A stretch of DNA of 64,000 nucleotides from Micropterix aruncella (lineage: Eukaryota > Arthropoda > Insecta > Lepidoptera > Micropterigidae): positions 41,635,113 to 41,699,112 of the forward strand of contig OX155951.1 of NCBI GenBank assembly GCA_944548615.1. The letters are read 5' to 3'. Of this stretch, positions 32,916-44,065 are shown piece after piece. Within the stretch, counting starts at the first letter, position 1. Every line of letters starts with the position of its first letter. The translations under genes were made by a program, and so were the position numbers. The notes beneath the pieces are model-generated. The model was given only the letters and a program-made list of their open reading frames with translations. It was not told the origin of the DNA and made no database searches.

Positions 32916-33334
32916 CACACAGACCGGAATGGATAGTAACAGTGTTTGCACTAAGGTCTGTTTTACCTTAGCTGGTAAGTATTTTGGCAGTCGTGGCCAG
33001 CTGCGATAGCCTGAATAAATGATTTCAGTAATTTGGGCCTGCCTGGAACAGATTATCTCCGCGAATTTATTATATTGGGTCCTTCCTTACCTTTGAAGTT
33101 GCTGCTTTATATAGAAATTTTAAGACCTAAAATTTTCTATAAAAAATATATTTATTTAATTAATAAAAATATTGACCCCTAATTATCTATGCAGATTTGT
33201 CATTTTCATGGGAGTTGCTTAATTCCTCTGCTGTAAAACTCTCCTGGACAGGAACCAATGAATGTTTTGAAGGCGTTTATCACCGTCTCTACAAATTTGT
33301 TTTTTTTTCCATTGTAAAATTCTGATTTTAAAAA
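32916..33334. other. Intergenic DNA, no gene recognised
   Basis: No supported feature. Confidence 0.3.
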
Positions 33335-33470
33335 ATATATTTTTTTAGGGCAATGTCTGGTAAGTACGTTGGGTGACCAAGAGTCTCCAGCCGCAACTCC
33401 TGCAACTTTGCGATTGTTTGCAATGAAATCTGTGGTTATACGTTGTCATGCAGAAGCAGTAGCGATGAGC
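33335..33470 (-). pseudogene. mariner transposase fragment
   Basis: On the minus strand the sequence encodes LLLLLHDNV-stop-PQISLQTIAK, LQELRLETLGHP and TYLPDIAL. This corresponds to 'HDNAxPHTxxxTxxxLxELxxExLxHPPYSPDLAP' of mariner transposases (second catalytic Asp in HDN, third in PD). In-frame stops and loss of the rest make it inactive. Confidence 0.75.
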
Positions 33471-34339
33471 GATTGACCAGGCTCGGTTATTTAATCACCA
33501 GTTTCTCCATCATTATTTGCAGTTATTAACAGTAACTGTAAGTACACATTTACGGTAACTGAATAGCCAGACTGCAAGAAGCTGTAATAGAACACACCGG
33601 CACCGGATGTCATATTGAAAATAATGCAAATTTTCAACTTTACCATGGTTGCACAAACGAAAATATTTGAGCAAAAACAAACGACGAAAAGACAAATAAA
33701 CAAACAGCTAATAAAAAAAAAAGAATTACATGGTCTTGAATTAATACTTATTTGTATTTCAAATTCCAACTCAAACCCAAATTATCGAAGTTCAAAGTGG
33801 CCAGTTTGAAAAAACAGCAATTACAAAGGTAAGGTCCCAATACTTCACATATATTTAAGGAAATTCGATGAATGTGACGTGAAGTGATTACGATATTATA
33901 CCATGAGATCGCAACACGCTTGAACCACATATTATTTACATTCTGGTACAATAAACCCACGGCAAATTACACGCCTCAACGACGACCAAATTGAATAATA
34001 GGAAAGCGTTCACAATTTATTACATCTTGCTGCGGTTGATGATAGCGCAGCGTCGTCGCAAGAAATTTGAAAAATCGTATGTTTGTAAAGATTATCTAAG
34101 AAATATTATAGATAGGTCTTTCCGTTGTTTCTATTAGGCTTCTTATATAACGTGTAGTAATTTCTGTTTTTTATGCTTTATAAATTAAAAGCCATAGTAT
34201 TTATTTTTCAAAATCGTTTCTTCATTTGTCTTTCTGTCGTTTGTTATTGCTCGGATATTTTTGTGTGGGCAATCATTAAAAAACATGAAAATTCACCGTA
34301 TTTTTGAATATGAGGTAGTGTGATGATATTATTCATTGC
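33471..34339. other. DNA between two mariner fragments, nothing recognised
   Basis: Short overlapping frames on both strands (33490-33960) lack domains. AT-rich beyond 34080. Confidence 0.35.
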
Positions 34340-34545
34340 AGATTATCGCGGTCTGGTGCAACAGTTAACGGAAATGTGTACCACCAAGAAATGCAAACAA
34401 TGACGGAGAAGCTCGATATTAAACGGCTGCGCCTGGTCAAAGGCTTCTCGCCACTGCTTCTGCAAACAATCGCTAAGCTGCAGAAATTGCGACTGGAGAC
34501 TGTTCGCCATCGTACTCGTCATATCCACCGCACTCGCTAAATTTT
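34340..34545 (+). pseudogene. mariner transposase fragment (opposite orientation)
   Basis: The plus frame encodes SGATVNGNVYHQEMQTMTEK, LDIKRLRLVK, then a deletion of the HDN region and LLLQTIAKLQKLRLETVRH. It then shifts frame into a PPYS-like stretch. It shares QTIAKLQ(E/K)LRLET with the fragment at 33335, so both derive from one mariner family. The minus-strand 69-codon frame at this place is its antisense shadow. Confidence 0.7.
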
Positions 34546-35024
34546 GATTCAACAGCTTCTTCTTTAATTTGGTAGTAAAAATATAAATTCAAATCTTTTC
34601 TGATTCCTGGACATAAGAGTTTTACGCAGAGGCTTTGATTAAAATGGCACTACTAAATAATATGGGTTAATAATTAGATTAATAGCAAATTTCTTGCCTA
34701 AAGTTTTCTTTATAAAACGGCAACTTTATATTATGCAAAGACTATTTATTTAATTTTGGCAGAATCATAAGTTGCATTTTTCCGGTGTTTTTTTTATCTC
34801 TGATTCTCAATTTTTCTCAGCTTTATTTTTTTCCAAAAATACTCGGGGGGAGGGGTTCCCTGTGTGCCCCCTGGATACGTCTTTGGCTGCATTCAATGTT
34901 AAAGTTTGTGCTGCACATTTTTGTGTACTAAATTCAATTAAGAGTCGGCAACGTGTAAACATCACCCGCCATCACAACACTCGAAAAACATCACTTCAAC
35001 AGATCACAATTATTACATAAATGT
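34546..35024. other. AT-rich spacer
   Basis: 34840-34890 repeats the CTGTGTGCCCCCTGGATACGT motif seen at about 19755-19780, an old repeat. No gene. Confidence 0.35.
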
Positions 35025-35131
35025 TTCGTATAGGTAGTAGTAGTAGTAGATGGAGTGGGGGGGCTTGTTTCCAGCCCTTGATGTCACCTAGATCTGTAAG
35101 GTCTTTTGTAACTACCCACTGTGTGGTTAGG

Positions 35132-38100
35132 TCAATTGTCAGCTAGTAGCCCGGTACTTCTTACCAGACTAAGTAGGTCACTGACCTTCAAGTTGGGCAG
35201 ATCGCTGGGTTCGAGAAAGGCTCGTCCCAGTAAACTGTGTCTTTTGGCGGCGAGCCCTGGACAGCGGCCAACAATGTGTATGCTGTCTTCAGGTTCCTCG
35301 CCACATATTCGGCAATCCTTGCTCTCAGTCAAGCCAAGGTTGAATAGATGAGCTCTAAGGGTCGTGTGTCCGGTGAGGAGACCGATAGTGGTTCTAAGGT
35401 TCTTCTTGCTCATGTCAAGTAGGGCCTTGGTTTTCTTCTGTAGTGGTTGCTCCATCATGGCTTTTGCCTGGCGACATCCCTGACTCTGTTTCCAGGAAGC
35501 CCGATGTTCCTGCTCCAAGCAGTCCCTGATGATTTTCTTACCTGTATCGAAGGGGACCCCTACAGCTGGCTCCACTGGGCAATCCAGTGTGCCCAGTTTT
35601 GCCAGTCTATCGGCCTCTTCGTTTCCGGGTATGCCTTGGTGACCCGGTAACCACATTAGGGTGATTTTGTTGGATTTTCCCAATTTGTTGAGCTCCTGCA
35701 TGCAGTCCCAGACCACAGAAGATTCTGTGGTGGCTTTAGCCAGAGCGTCCAGTGCTGCTCTGCTGTCAGAGCAGATGAGGATTTGTCTGTTTTTTACCTC
35801 AAGTCGACTTTGTAGTTTTATGCATTCCAATATGGCAAGTACCTCGGCTTGGAAAACCGTAGCGTATTGTCCAAGGGGGATGCTGATTCTGTGGTTGGTT
35901 TTGGGTCCGTACACGCCTGCCCCAAAACGTCCATTTGTTCCTGAGCCGTCGGTGAACCAGGCGTCTGCGTTGTGGCTGTGAAGCCACTGCGGATTTTTCC
36001 ATTCTTCCCTGGTGGGGATTAGGATTTTATAGGATTTCTCTACCGAAATTTTTTTCCGTAGTCGATCCTGGGTCAGAGTGAATGGGCTTTTGTGGAGGAG
36101 GTTTAGCTCAGGATGATTGTGCCCTCCACGCTTCCACTCGCCCAAACACTTCAGTCTGTATGCTGTAAGTCTGGCGGAGTGGATGATGAGCTTGTCCAGA
36201 GGCGGGCAGCAGAGTGCCACCTCTAATCCCGCTGTTGGGGTGGTCTTCATGACGCCAGTTGCAGCCCTCAGGTAGTTACCTTGAAGGCTTTTAAGCATTT
36301 TTACTGTCTCAAGCTTTTTCACCCTGGACCACCAGACTATTGCAGCATAGGTTAGTCTAGGCAGCAGTACTGCCCTGTAGAGCCATAAGGCGACCCTGGG
36401 TTTGAACCCCCAGGTTTTTCCCATGACTCTTTTGCACGTCCACAACGAGGCATATAAGGTTGTTCTCTTGCGCTCGAGGTGGTGCTTCCAATTGAGCTTT
36501 GGGTCTAGATAGACTCCAAGGTATTTAACTACTGTAGCGTATTCTATCTCCTTATCCCAGAGCTTGAGACACTCAACGGGTTCGGGTTTGTATTATCTGG
36601 TGAAAATCATGGCCTTAGTCTTGCTTGGATTAGCGGATAGACCTCTGGCCTGGCACCAGTCTTGGGTGGTCTTAAGTGCTTTGTCCATGAGCTCCTTAAG
36701 TATTGATAGGAAGTTTCCTCTGACTACTATGGCCACGTCATCAGCGTAGCCGTAGACAGAGAGGCCTAGGTTTTGTAGATCTATTAGGAGTTCGTCTACA
36801 ACGATGCTCCACAAGAGGGGGGAGATGACTCCACCCTGTGGACAGCCCTTAGCAGGGATTCCCGTGATGGAGGTGTCGCCTTGATAGACGGTCAGATTCC
36901 TATTTGATAGCATACTCAATGTCCAGTCAATAATGGTCTCTGGTATTCCTCGTCTGTGCATAGCGTTTTTTATAGTTGCATATGATGTGGTGTCAAATGC
37001 TCCTTCGATGTCCAGGAATACTCCCAGAGCGTAACCTTTCGCCGCTAACTGTGTCTCTATTGTGCTCACCAGGTGATGTAGGGCAGTGTCCGTAGATCTG
37101 CCCTCCCTATAGGCATACTGAGCATCAGCAACCGGTTGAAGAGCTAGGTGGTTGTTTTTCAAGTAGCCGTCAACTAGTCTCTCCAGTGATTTCAGGAGAA
37201 AGGAGGTGAGGCTAATGGGTCTGTAGTCTTTGGCAAAGATGTGGCCGTTCCTGCCTGCCTTTGGAATGAACGTGACTCTTGCGCTGCTCCAGGCATGAGG
37301 GACGTGTCTGAGGGCTATGCTCGCTCTGAGTACCTTTGTTAGAGGGCCCAGCAGCTGGCTTAACCCTTTTTGTAGTAGGACTGGGTATATTCCATCCGGT
37401 CCAGGTGATTTGTAGGGGTCGAAGGTGCTCACGGCCCATTCTACTGCTTTTGGATTAACTATCTTGGCTGCAAGGGCCCACTCCCTGGGCTTGTGGAGCC
37501 TCTTGGAGTTCTCCCCTGCGGCAATTGGGTGTGAGGATTCCTGGAAGCCCGGAAAGTGTGTTTCCATTAGGAGCTTCAAGGTTTCCTTGGTGTCGCTTGT
37601 GTGTCCCCCCTCTGGTCGTTTAAGGCATCCCAGCTGGGGGCGGTTGTTAGAGCTGAGGATCTTGTTGAGCCTGGAGGCTTCGGAAGCTGTTTCCACGCTC
37701 TCACAAAAGTCCCTCCAGCTTCTTCGTTTGGCTTTAACAATGGCCTTGTTGTATTCGTTTCGGGCGTTTTTGTATTCCTCCCAAAGATGTTGCGAGTTAG
37801 TGTTGTGATTTCTCGCCCTATTGAAACACCTTCTCAGCGTAAGCCTGAGCTTGGTCAGCTCTGGGTTCCACCATGGGACCTTTTTTGAGAGGTTTTTTTG
37901 TTTCAAAGGGCAATTCTGCTCGTAGGCGTCTATAACGGCATTAGACAGTGATAGTGCAGCTGTTTCTAGTTGCTCTTTGGTGTGGAATCGATTCGGAACC
38001 GTGGTGAGCTTGATAGCCAGGTCCCTATCGAATCCTTCCCAGTTGGTATTTCTAGGGTTGCGAGCCCACTGAATTTCCAATGAGTGCCGAAGCGTTAGAT

Positions 38101-38768
38101 GGATCTGCCTATGGTCCGAGCCTGAGGGTTCATCTGAGACCCTCCAGTCTTGAACCAGGTCGGCCACTTCTTTTGTGCAGATCGTGATGTCCAGTACCTC
38201 CTGTCTTCTTGAGTCTATGAAGGTAGGTTCTGTTCCTCTGTTGAGGATGGTGAGTTCATTGCCTAGGATAAAGTCATGCAGGCTTACCCCCCTCGGGTTT
38301 ATGTTGGAACTACCCCAGCACACGTGGTGGGAGTTCGCATCGCAGCCCAGAAGGAGTTGGAGCCCGCGTTGTTTCGCATATGTCACTAGGTTGGTTATAT
38401 CTTCTTGCGGTGGCAGGTCAGTGGAGTCATAAGGCTATGTATGCTGACCCAATGAGTAGATCCACCGTTCTGTCTCCTGTCAAGTTGATTTTTGTTAAAA
38501 CGACCGTTAGGTCATCGCCGCTGAGTTGTGGCAGAAAAGTGGCTGTGACGCCCTTAGTGACCACGCAGGTCCTGAGTTTCCGAGTCGGTTGGGCCTTATG
38601 AATGGTTCCGCAACCTCCTAATCCACTTATAGTATCCCTAACAATCCAAGGTTCTTGGATTAGTGCTATACTTGTCTGCGCCACAGCCATGCTCCTGGTT
38701 AATATCGCCGAGGCGCTTTTGCTGTGGTGCAAGTTGATCTGGATTATGGGGACTTTTAGGTGGTTCAT
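35132..38768 (-). pseudogene. LINE ORF2: AP endonuclease, reverse transcriptase, RNase H
   Basis: Domains in order: endonuclease (IIQINLHHSKSAS, ALIQEPW, then after the frameshift GCDANSHHVCWGS, VLDITICT and GSDHRQIHL); RT (SPGPDGI, AKDYRPISLTSFLLKSLERL, VFLDIEGAFD, GCPQGGVISPLLW and GYADDVAIV with both catalytic Asp); RNase H (AWFTDGSGTNGRFGAGVYG, FQAEVLAIL, ICSDSRAALDAL, GHQGIPGNEEADRLAK, so the D-E-D-D set is present); and a final CRICGEEPEDSIHIVGRC finger. The start ATG at 38768 overlaps the ORF1 stop. Breaks are a one-base frameshift between 38427 and 38386 and one nonsense codon (TAA, 36593-36595) between RT and thumb. All catalytic residues look intact. Confidence 0.9.
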
Positions 38769-39712
38769 TTTGCTGTACCTCCTTCCGTTCCCTCCACTGC
38801 GTCCGACTCCTTCCTAGGCTTATTATCGAGCAGCCTTACGGATGCCCGTGCTAGCCCACAGTAGGGTCGGAAGTTGCAGGCCTTGAGAGTGGCCAATGAG
38901 GAGTCGCTCACCAGACAGGCGAAGTGGACGCTCGAGGCATCCTTCTTCGTGCTCCCCCTAGCGACGGCCCACCCATCGGTCTTCAGACCTGGGTTTTGCC
39001 TGTCGAGGAGTAGAAGTACTTTCTCGACAGTGTACTTGGGCTCCTCCACGTGGACCACCACTCGATGGCGTTTGGGCAGCTCATCGACCGGCAGCACACA
39101 CACGGATTCACCTTGGACGAGTAAGTCCGTGGAAAGGCTTCTGAGCCAGTTCCCCGTCTCCTCATCTTCGAACGAGAAGACGATTGCACCGTCCCTCTCC
39201 CAGCTGCCGGTAAAAGATGGTGTTTTAGTGCCAACAGGAATTTCCATGATGGCGTCCACAATCTTGTCCCGGATGGCTTCTATGTCGCCGGCTTCAAGTT
39301 TTTTGTCAGGGTAGCCCCTTATTATGAGGGCTAGCCTGAGGAGTCCTTTCGTGGCCTGGGCGTAAGAACCTTGGTCGGAGACTTTCGGTCTTTTCCCTGT
39401 CGCCTGATGGGAGGGGCTTGGGGTGTTTGGCCCTTGTCTGGGGCGTTTAGGAGCCCCAGGGGCCTCTGCAGTCCCGTCCTCCGGCTTAGAGTTAGCACTG
39501 GAGGCTCGGGGGTTAGCAGTTAGCCCCTCTCTCATCAGTTTTTTGTAGCGACGCCTTGCGGCGCCGTTATATCTAATGCGGGTTTTGGGTGGGCTTTTTG
39601 ATGGGCCCGCCCCCGCGTTGGGTGCCTCCTGTGGTTCGCTTTGAGACAAAGCCACCCCCTGGAGTGCTTCAATTAAGTTTATTTTTGGTGGTGTACTGTT
39701 TATTTGATCCAT
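38765..39712 (-). CDS. LINE ORF1 protein (DUF4780-like)
   Basis: I chose the ATG at 39712 (MDQINSTPPKINLIEA) because the longer open frame upstream reads through the GC-rich 5' UTR and lacks a good start. This gives 315 residues. The N-terminal half is Pro/Ser/basic and disordered-looking (RRRYKKLMREG and NPRASSANSK). The C-terminal half (LALIIRGYPDKKLEAGDIEA, AIVFSFEDEETGNWL, RHRVVVHVEEPKYTVEKVLL) resembles the DUF4780 domain found in ORF1 of some insect LINEs. There are no CCHC zinc knuckles. ORF1 proteins bind element RNA. The stop codon overlaps the ORF2 start as ATGA. The frame is undamaged. Confidence 0.8.
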   Translation of the reverse strand: MDQINSTPPKINLIEALQGVALSQSEPQEAPNAGAGPSKSPPKTRIRYNGAARRRYKKLMREGLTANPRASSANSKPEDGTAEAPGAPKRPRQGPNTPSPSHQATGKRPKVSDQGSYAQATKGLLRLALIIRGYPDKKLEAGDIEAIRDKIVDAIMEIPVGTKTPSFTGSWERDGAIVFSFEDEETGNWLRSLSTDLLVQGESVCVLPVDELPKRHRVVVHVEEPKYTVEKVLLLLDRQNPGLKTDGWAVARGSTKKDASSVHFACLVSDSSLATLKACNFRPYCGLARASVRLLDNKPRKESDAVEGTEGGTAK

Positions 39713-40052
39713 TTTGTTCCCACGAGTTCCGCGGTAGTGCGATATCACCCGGACAGAGCCGCGTATAACCGGGGCTTGGCTTATACTACCCGGAGGACGC
39801 CCGGTATCCGGGAGGCACCGTAAGAGACGCAGCACTCCCTGCGCCATGCAGCCATTAGCACGGTAGCTTACACCTCGGCTTGGAGAGTTGGTCCGCGGTG
39901 GGGCCTTCCACACACAGTGTATTAGCCACCACTACCCGAAGAGCACCCGGCCTCGGGTATCATCCCTCGAGCCGGGGTCCCTTCGGGCGTTCTCCTATCC
40001 GCCACCTGGAGACGCGCCCGGTTGGTGCTCAGCCGCCGGGTTCGTATAGGTA

Positions 40053-40619
40053 AATAAAGGTCTAATATACATTCCGATTAAAGTATAATTTTGAATGTTA
40101 AAACTGCTAAATGCTAGCAATATTACATAGTTGTATCATTTAAAAAGAAATAAGAAAAAACAATGTTATGTTTTTAACTTCCTAGTTAAATGATATTTCA
40201 TGTTTATTCATGAAATTATGTCTATTTAAGAAATTACTAGCATTTACCCACCTCGAAAAAAATGGGTTGGTAGTATCGCCACACTATCGCAATCTTTTTT
40301 GCGTGATCGTCTTTCGTGGACGATTTCTCAGCATAACAATTCACTCGATGACTTATTTTTTTGCTCAGCTCTTATTTTATAACACTACAAAATCTACACG
40401 ACCACGCAAGAATCAGTTGTCAGTCCTTTTCCGTGGCGCGTTATGACTGAGTGAGTAAATTTGAAGAAAACTAGTTACTCGGAGTAAATTTGGAGACCCT
40501 ATCCGAGCCCTTCTCTGCTCTATGGCGTAAATAAGTCTATTTTTGTAATATTTACGCGTTTTCACTCCGCAGCTCTTGGACCACGAGATACGATGCGTGA
40601 TTAGAAAGTTTTATAACTG
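40053..40619. other. AT-rich intergenic DNA
   Basis: A 78-codon plus frame has no domain. No repeats. Confidence 0.35.
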
Positions 40620-41065
40620 GGCTTGTAATTTAAAAAATGGCAGTACATACAAGCTGTTGTGATGGATATTCTTCGAACTAGTCCTCTTCTGACTAAAAAA
40701 GACATATTGACTCCAACGGAACTTCCGCTTTTGAAATCATTCCTGGACATTTTCTTTCCTAAGGGTGTTAAGAACCTACTCCGTATGTGCCTGCATGTCT
40801 TTAATGGAGTCAAATCACTTCAGCTTCAACGACGTTTTCAATTTAGAAGTGGGTAGGAGCTAAATAACAGAATGAGGAGGTTGCGGAGTCACAGGAATTT
40901 GAAATTTTGCCAAAAACTCCCTGATGTACATTACGCTGTCACAAGACTCGGATTCTCCCCCACGATACCACAGTGGACTACTTTGAAGGAGATCCATCGC
41001 AAAAGCCTGTATGTACTGCCATTTTAAAATCACAAACCTAAAACATTCCAATGACTCCTCACACA
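40620..41065 (-). pseudogene. mariner transposase, C-terminal part, multiply disrupted
   Basis: On the minus strand 41066-40862 encodes ESCDSVMYIREFLAKFQIPV and TPQPPHS, matching 'IREFLAKxxIxVxPQPPYSPDLAP'. After a deletion, another frame gives FDSIKDMQAHTE-stop-VLNTLRKENVQE-stop-FQKRKFRWSQYV. This corresponds to the mariner C terminus ('FxxIEDIQxNxTxxLxxIxKEDFQxCFxxWxxRWxxC'). Several stops and frameshifts. An inverted GGCAGTACATACA / TGTATGTACTGCC pair flanks it (about 40640 and 41012). Confidence 0.75.
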
Positions 41066-42912
41066 TTTAAATATTTTCTGACAACAAAAGCGTTTCCTCT
41101 CTATTTCTGGCGGAATCTTAGTTTGGGAGCCTTTTTAAAGATGCTTTAACAAAACCTTAGAAGGGTTTGCGTAGAGTTTCCTTTTGTTATATTGGAATAA
41201 AAATCCCAGCTCAGTGGGTGACACGATTTCCCTTCCTTATATTTACTTGCGATTATTGTCTGGCCGGTCAAGATTTCCGTGTACACAAGGGCCTATCATT
41301 GTGACTCTTTTATCTGTGGTAGAATCAATCGCGCTATAAAAAGTGTAGTGCAATGCACGCTCGTTGTCGGTACATCACGGCAGATGAAACGGCAAATTTC
41401 GAACTGGCCATATCTATAATTACCGGCCAACCAACTTTATGTCGGCCATCGGAAAATTGTTATTCACTGTTTTCACCGCAAATTATTTGCTCAGTAGCAT
41501 CAGATCCACGTGACTCCGCTCGGCCGGTGGACCAGGCCGCGAGACCGCAATATGTTTAACGATTGTGTTTTGTCTTTATAGTTGCCATTCTATAAGGTAA
41601 ATTAAAGACCACATTTTTATGGACAAAATGTATTTATTTAATCGAAATTTTGACCCCTATCATGTAAGCACTTCTTTTATTTCATTTGGAGTTGGTAAAT
41701 GCCTCTTATGTACCTACCTATTTTTTCTGGGAATTCGGTTTTTTAAATTATTAGACATTATAGTTTACAGAGAACACAGAAAACGAGGTGGTTGCGCGCA
41801 AAGTATCTTTTGCATCAGCATTTGATTAGTGTATGTGGATGTTCGCATTCACTGACAGATGTTGATTACGAAGAAGAAGACTTGAACGCTGCCAGTAGGT
41901 ACTGCGTTTGCTCGAAAATGCCTACCCCCCGCTAGTTTTTATAATTATCCGCTGCGCTGTCAGAACGACGGCATATATATTTTTCAGAGGTTTTTGCATA
42001 CTCTCGCGACTCTGAACCACTTTTATTTATCGCCTTCTTAGACCGCTCCGCAAAAGCAGAATAAAACTCCGCGAAAAAACTAATCCGCGTCGAATGGGTC
42101 GTGTGTGAGACATTTTCGAAGACACTTGCATGAGAAATCCACCAGCAGGCACCTCGGGGGTCCGTAGCAGTGCTGGGACTTCCAGATAGGCGAGGATCAT
42201 CATCACAGGTCAGTCGGTGTTTTACAGACATATATCTGATTACGTGTTGATGTTTGAGGGATTTGCGCGCATCGATTTCGTCTCATTTTGTGAAGTACCC
42301 ACATAGTAGAATCTATTTATTTATTTTATTTATTTTAGTATAATTTACTCACGGTTATGACCCCGCCGTTGTTCAACTATTTAGACGTTGAACAACCACG
42401 AGGTAATTATTTCCATTACAAGTTCACAACTGTGTAGGATTAAATTAATTCAAAATTGACTTTATTATTTTTGCAATTAACAAAAAATACTAATAAAACA
42501 GTTAATAAAAAAAAACTATATTATATTACATTGGTAAGTACGATGTTGTTTTCATGGTATTTTAAAATAACGTTATGCTCATACATGTTGATTTTAAGGC
42601 GACGACTATTGTAAACGGCTTCGGGCGATTGGGCGGAGCCAACGCGTGATAAGAGAACTGGAAACGCCGCGCGGCCGATAGCGGCTTGTAGAGTGACCAT
42701 ACGTACGAAAATAGTGTACGTTCAAGATTTTAAGGTATTAAATAAATAAAAGTACGTAATGTGAAATAATAATCGGATTTGTATTGTAATCATTCTCTTA
42801 TTGTTAGAAAATTTGGTAAACAAGAATTACGTAATTACGTAAACAAAAACGCCCGCAATTAGCAAAAAAACATAGGATAAAGGTAATAAAAAACATAGGA
42901 TAATGAACTAGT
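41066..42912. other. Intergenic DNA, no gene recognised
   Basis: Short frames only, for example a 99-codon minus frame 41932-42231 with no domain. The (TTTA)n at 42306-42340 and TTGTTCAACTATTTAGACGTTGAACAAC inverted pair (TTGTTCAAC / GTTGAACAA, 42370-42395) are the only local patterns. Confidence 0.35.
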
Positions 42913-43106
42913 CGATCCTAGGCATACGAGGAATATGATCATTAGAGACCCCTCTTATATAGTTAGTGCTATACAGGGGTGCAAATAGAAAAGGGATGAG
43001 GAAAAAAAACAAGAAACGAAAAATGACGATTTTGAATGAAGTCAATAAAGACGAAGACACGATTCGTAATCAAAGTCCTGGTATAGTAGCTGAATCGGCA
43101 AAAGGT
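42913..43106 (+). pseudogene. Inverted partial copy of the Mutator-YqaJ gene 3' end
   Basis: The plus strand here repeats the last ~70 codons of the minus-strand gene at 44066-48087, with about 10 percent differences and small indels. Matching blocks include CATACGAGGAATATGAT, TTATATAGTTAGTGCTAT, TTTTGAATGAAGTCAATAAA and CAAAGTCCTGGTATAG. It lies ~1 kb beyond the gene's stop, in the opposite orientation. Confidence 0.8.
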
Positions 43107-43954
43107 GTTGTGGCGCTGCGTCCCTGGTCATCATTTTGGGACTGAGGCCTTGTGAGGTGGATATTCATCCCCAGTCGAGAGGGTCCAGTCCGGCTCCCAG
43201 CCATTTCTGCACCTGGAACAGAATTGAGAGTTGAAGAGAAAATGACGAAAGACAATTTATATGTTTAGAAATATAGTGTATAGAGTAGAGCTGTATACGA
43301 GCTGTATAAGAACGATTTAATTTGGTACCTGATAGTAGGTAGGTGCGGTAGAATTGACGAGTAGCCTCTCTTGTACTCAACCTGGAAAAACATTTTCATC
43401 TTCCCTTGTCCGAAGAAGCAAGATGCCGAGTCACACCCACTGAAGGTGTGGATGAAAAAAAAATCTTCGGTTTTGATGTTACGTTGAAGAGGTGATTCTG
43501 GAATGTATCACATCTGCAGCATTGTGTGTTACACGTTTCTTGAAATAAAACCTCACGATGGCGTGAGATCCCAGTGAGGATTATAAATAAGTCGATGTCC
43601 TCGCCAGCGTCTAAAACTATATCATAGGAAGAGGCGAAGTGACAGCTGTAGTGATTATGAGCCTATCAGCATCTTCCTCAGAATGCAGTAACCGAATGTT
43701 ATGCTTTTCCTTTCTCGTTTTCAGCAGGTCGGTGAAACGAATTTTACTTTGTCGTTTGATAAGAAATTCTCTTGTGAAACCTAAGCCTTAGTATTTTCAT
43801 CAAATATTATTTCCGGAGATTTCAGAGCTCTTCGTGCCTTTTTATGTAGGATCTGTTGGGTATCCATCGAAAACTACTGCCACGATTGAGCCGTAATAAG
43901 CAGTGGTGCACTGGGTGTATATTTTGTCAGCTATTGAAACAAATGATGAGCTTC
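43107..43954. other. Spacer 3' of the Mutator-YqaJ gene
   Basis: Contains a splice-acceptor-like CTGTTCCAG on the minus strand at 43213, followed by a 60-codon frame that I cannot identify. Otherwise featureless. Confidence 0.3.
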
Positions 43955-44035
43955 GACACATATGTGTGTGTGGTGTGTGTGCGCGTGTGTGTTTGTGCAT
44001 GTGTGTGTGTGTGTGTGTGTGCGGTGTTCGTGTGT
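43955..44035. repeat. Degenerate (TG)n microsatellite
   Basis: TGTGTGTG runs interrupted by GTGCGCG and TTTGTGCA; ends 31 bp before the stop codon of the minus-strand gene. Confidence 0.9.
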
Positions 44036-44065
44036 GCATTTGGGTTTTTCGATTGGTAACTGAAT

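Larger units (their letters stand above)
35025..40052 (-). mobile_element. Near-complete non-LTR retrotransposon with RNase H (LOA/I-group type), 12 bp TSD
   Basis: The element occupies 35037-40040 (5.0 kb) between exact copies of TTCGTATAGGTA (35025-35036 and 40041-40052). Read on the minus strand it has a 5' UTR of about 330 bp, ORF1, ORF2 (endonuclease, reverse transcriptase, RNase H, Cys/His finger), a short 3' UTR and a CTA-repeat 3' end (35037-35049). It has two ORF2 lesions: a frameshift near 38420 and an in-frame TAA at 36593. The intact TSD and few lesions indicate a fairly young insertion. RNase H plus this ORF1 type suggests the LOA/I group; the exact clade needs a phylogeny. Confidence 0.9.

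Noticed and set aside
34343..34552. 69-codon minus-strand ORF that looks like a helical peptide
   Set aside because: The plus strand encodes a recognisable mariner transposase fragment here; the minus frame is its shadow.
43070..43255. Possible exon on the minus strand after CTGTTCCAG
   Set aside because: A good acceptor-like site, but the frame stops quickly, has no known domain and overlaps the inverted Mutator-YqaJ fragment.
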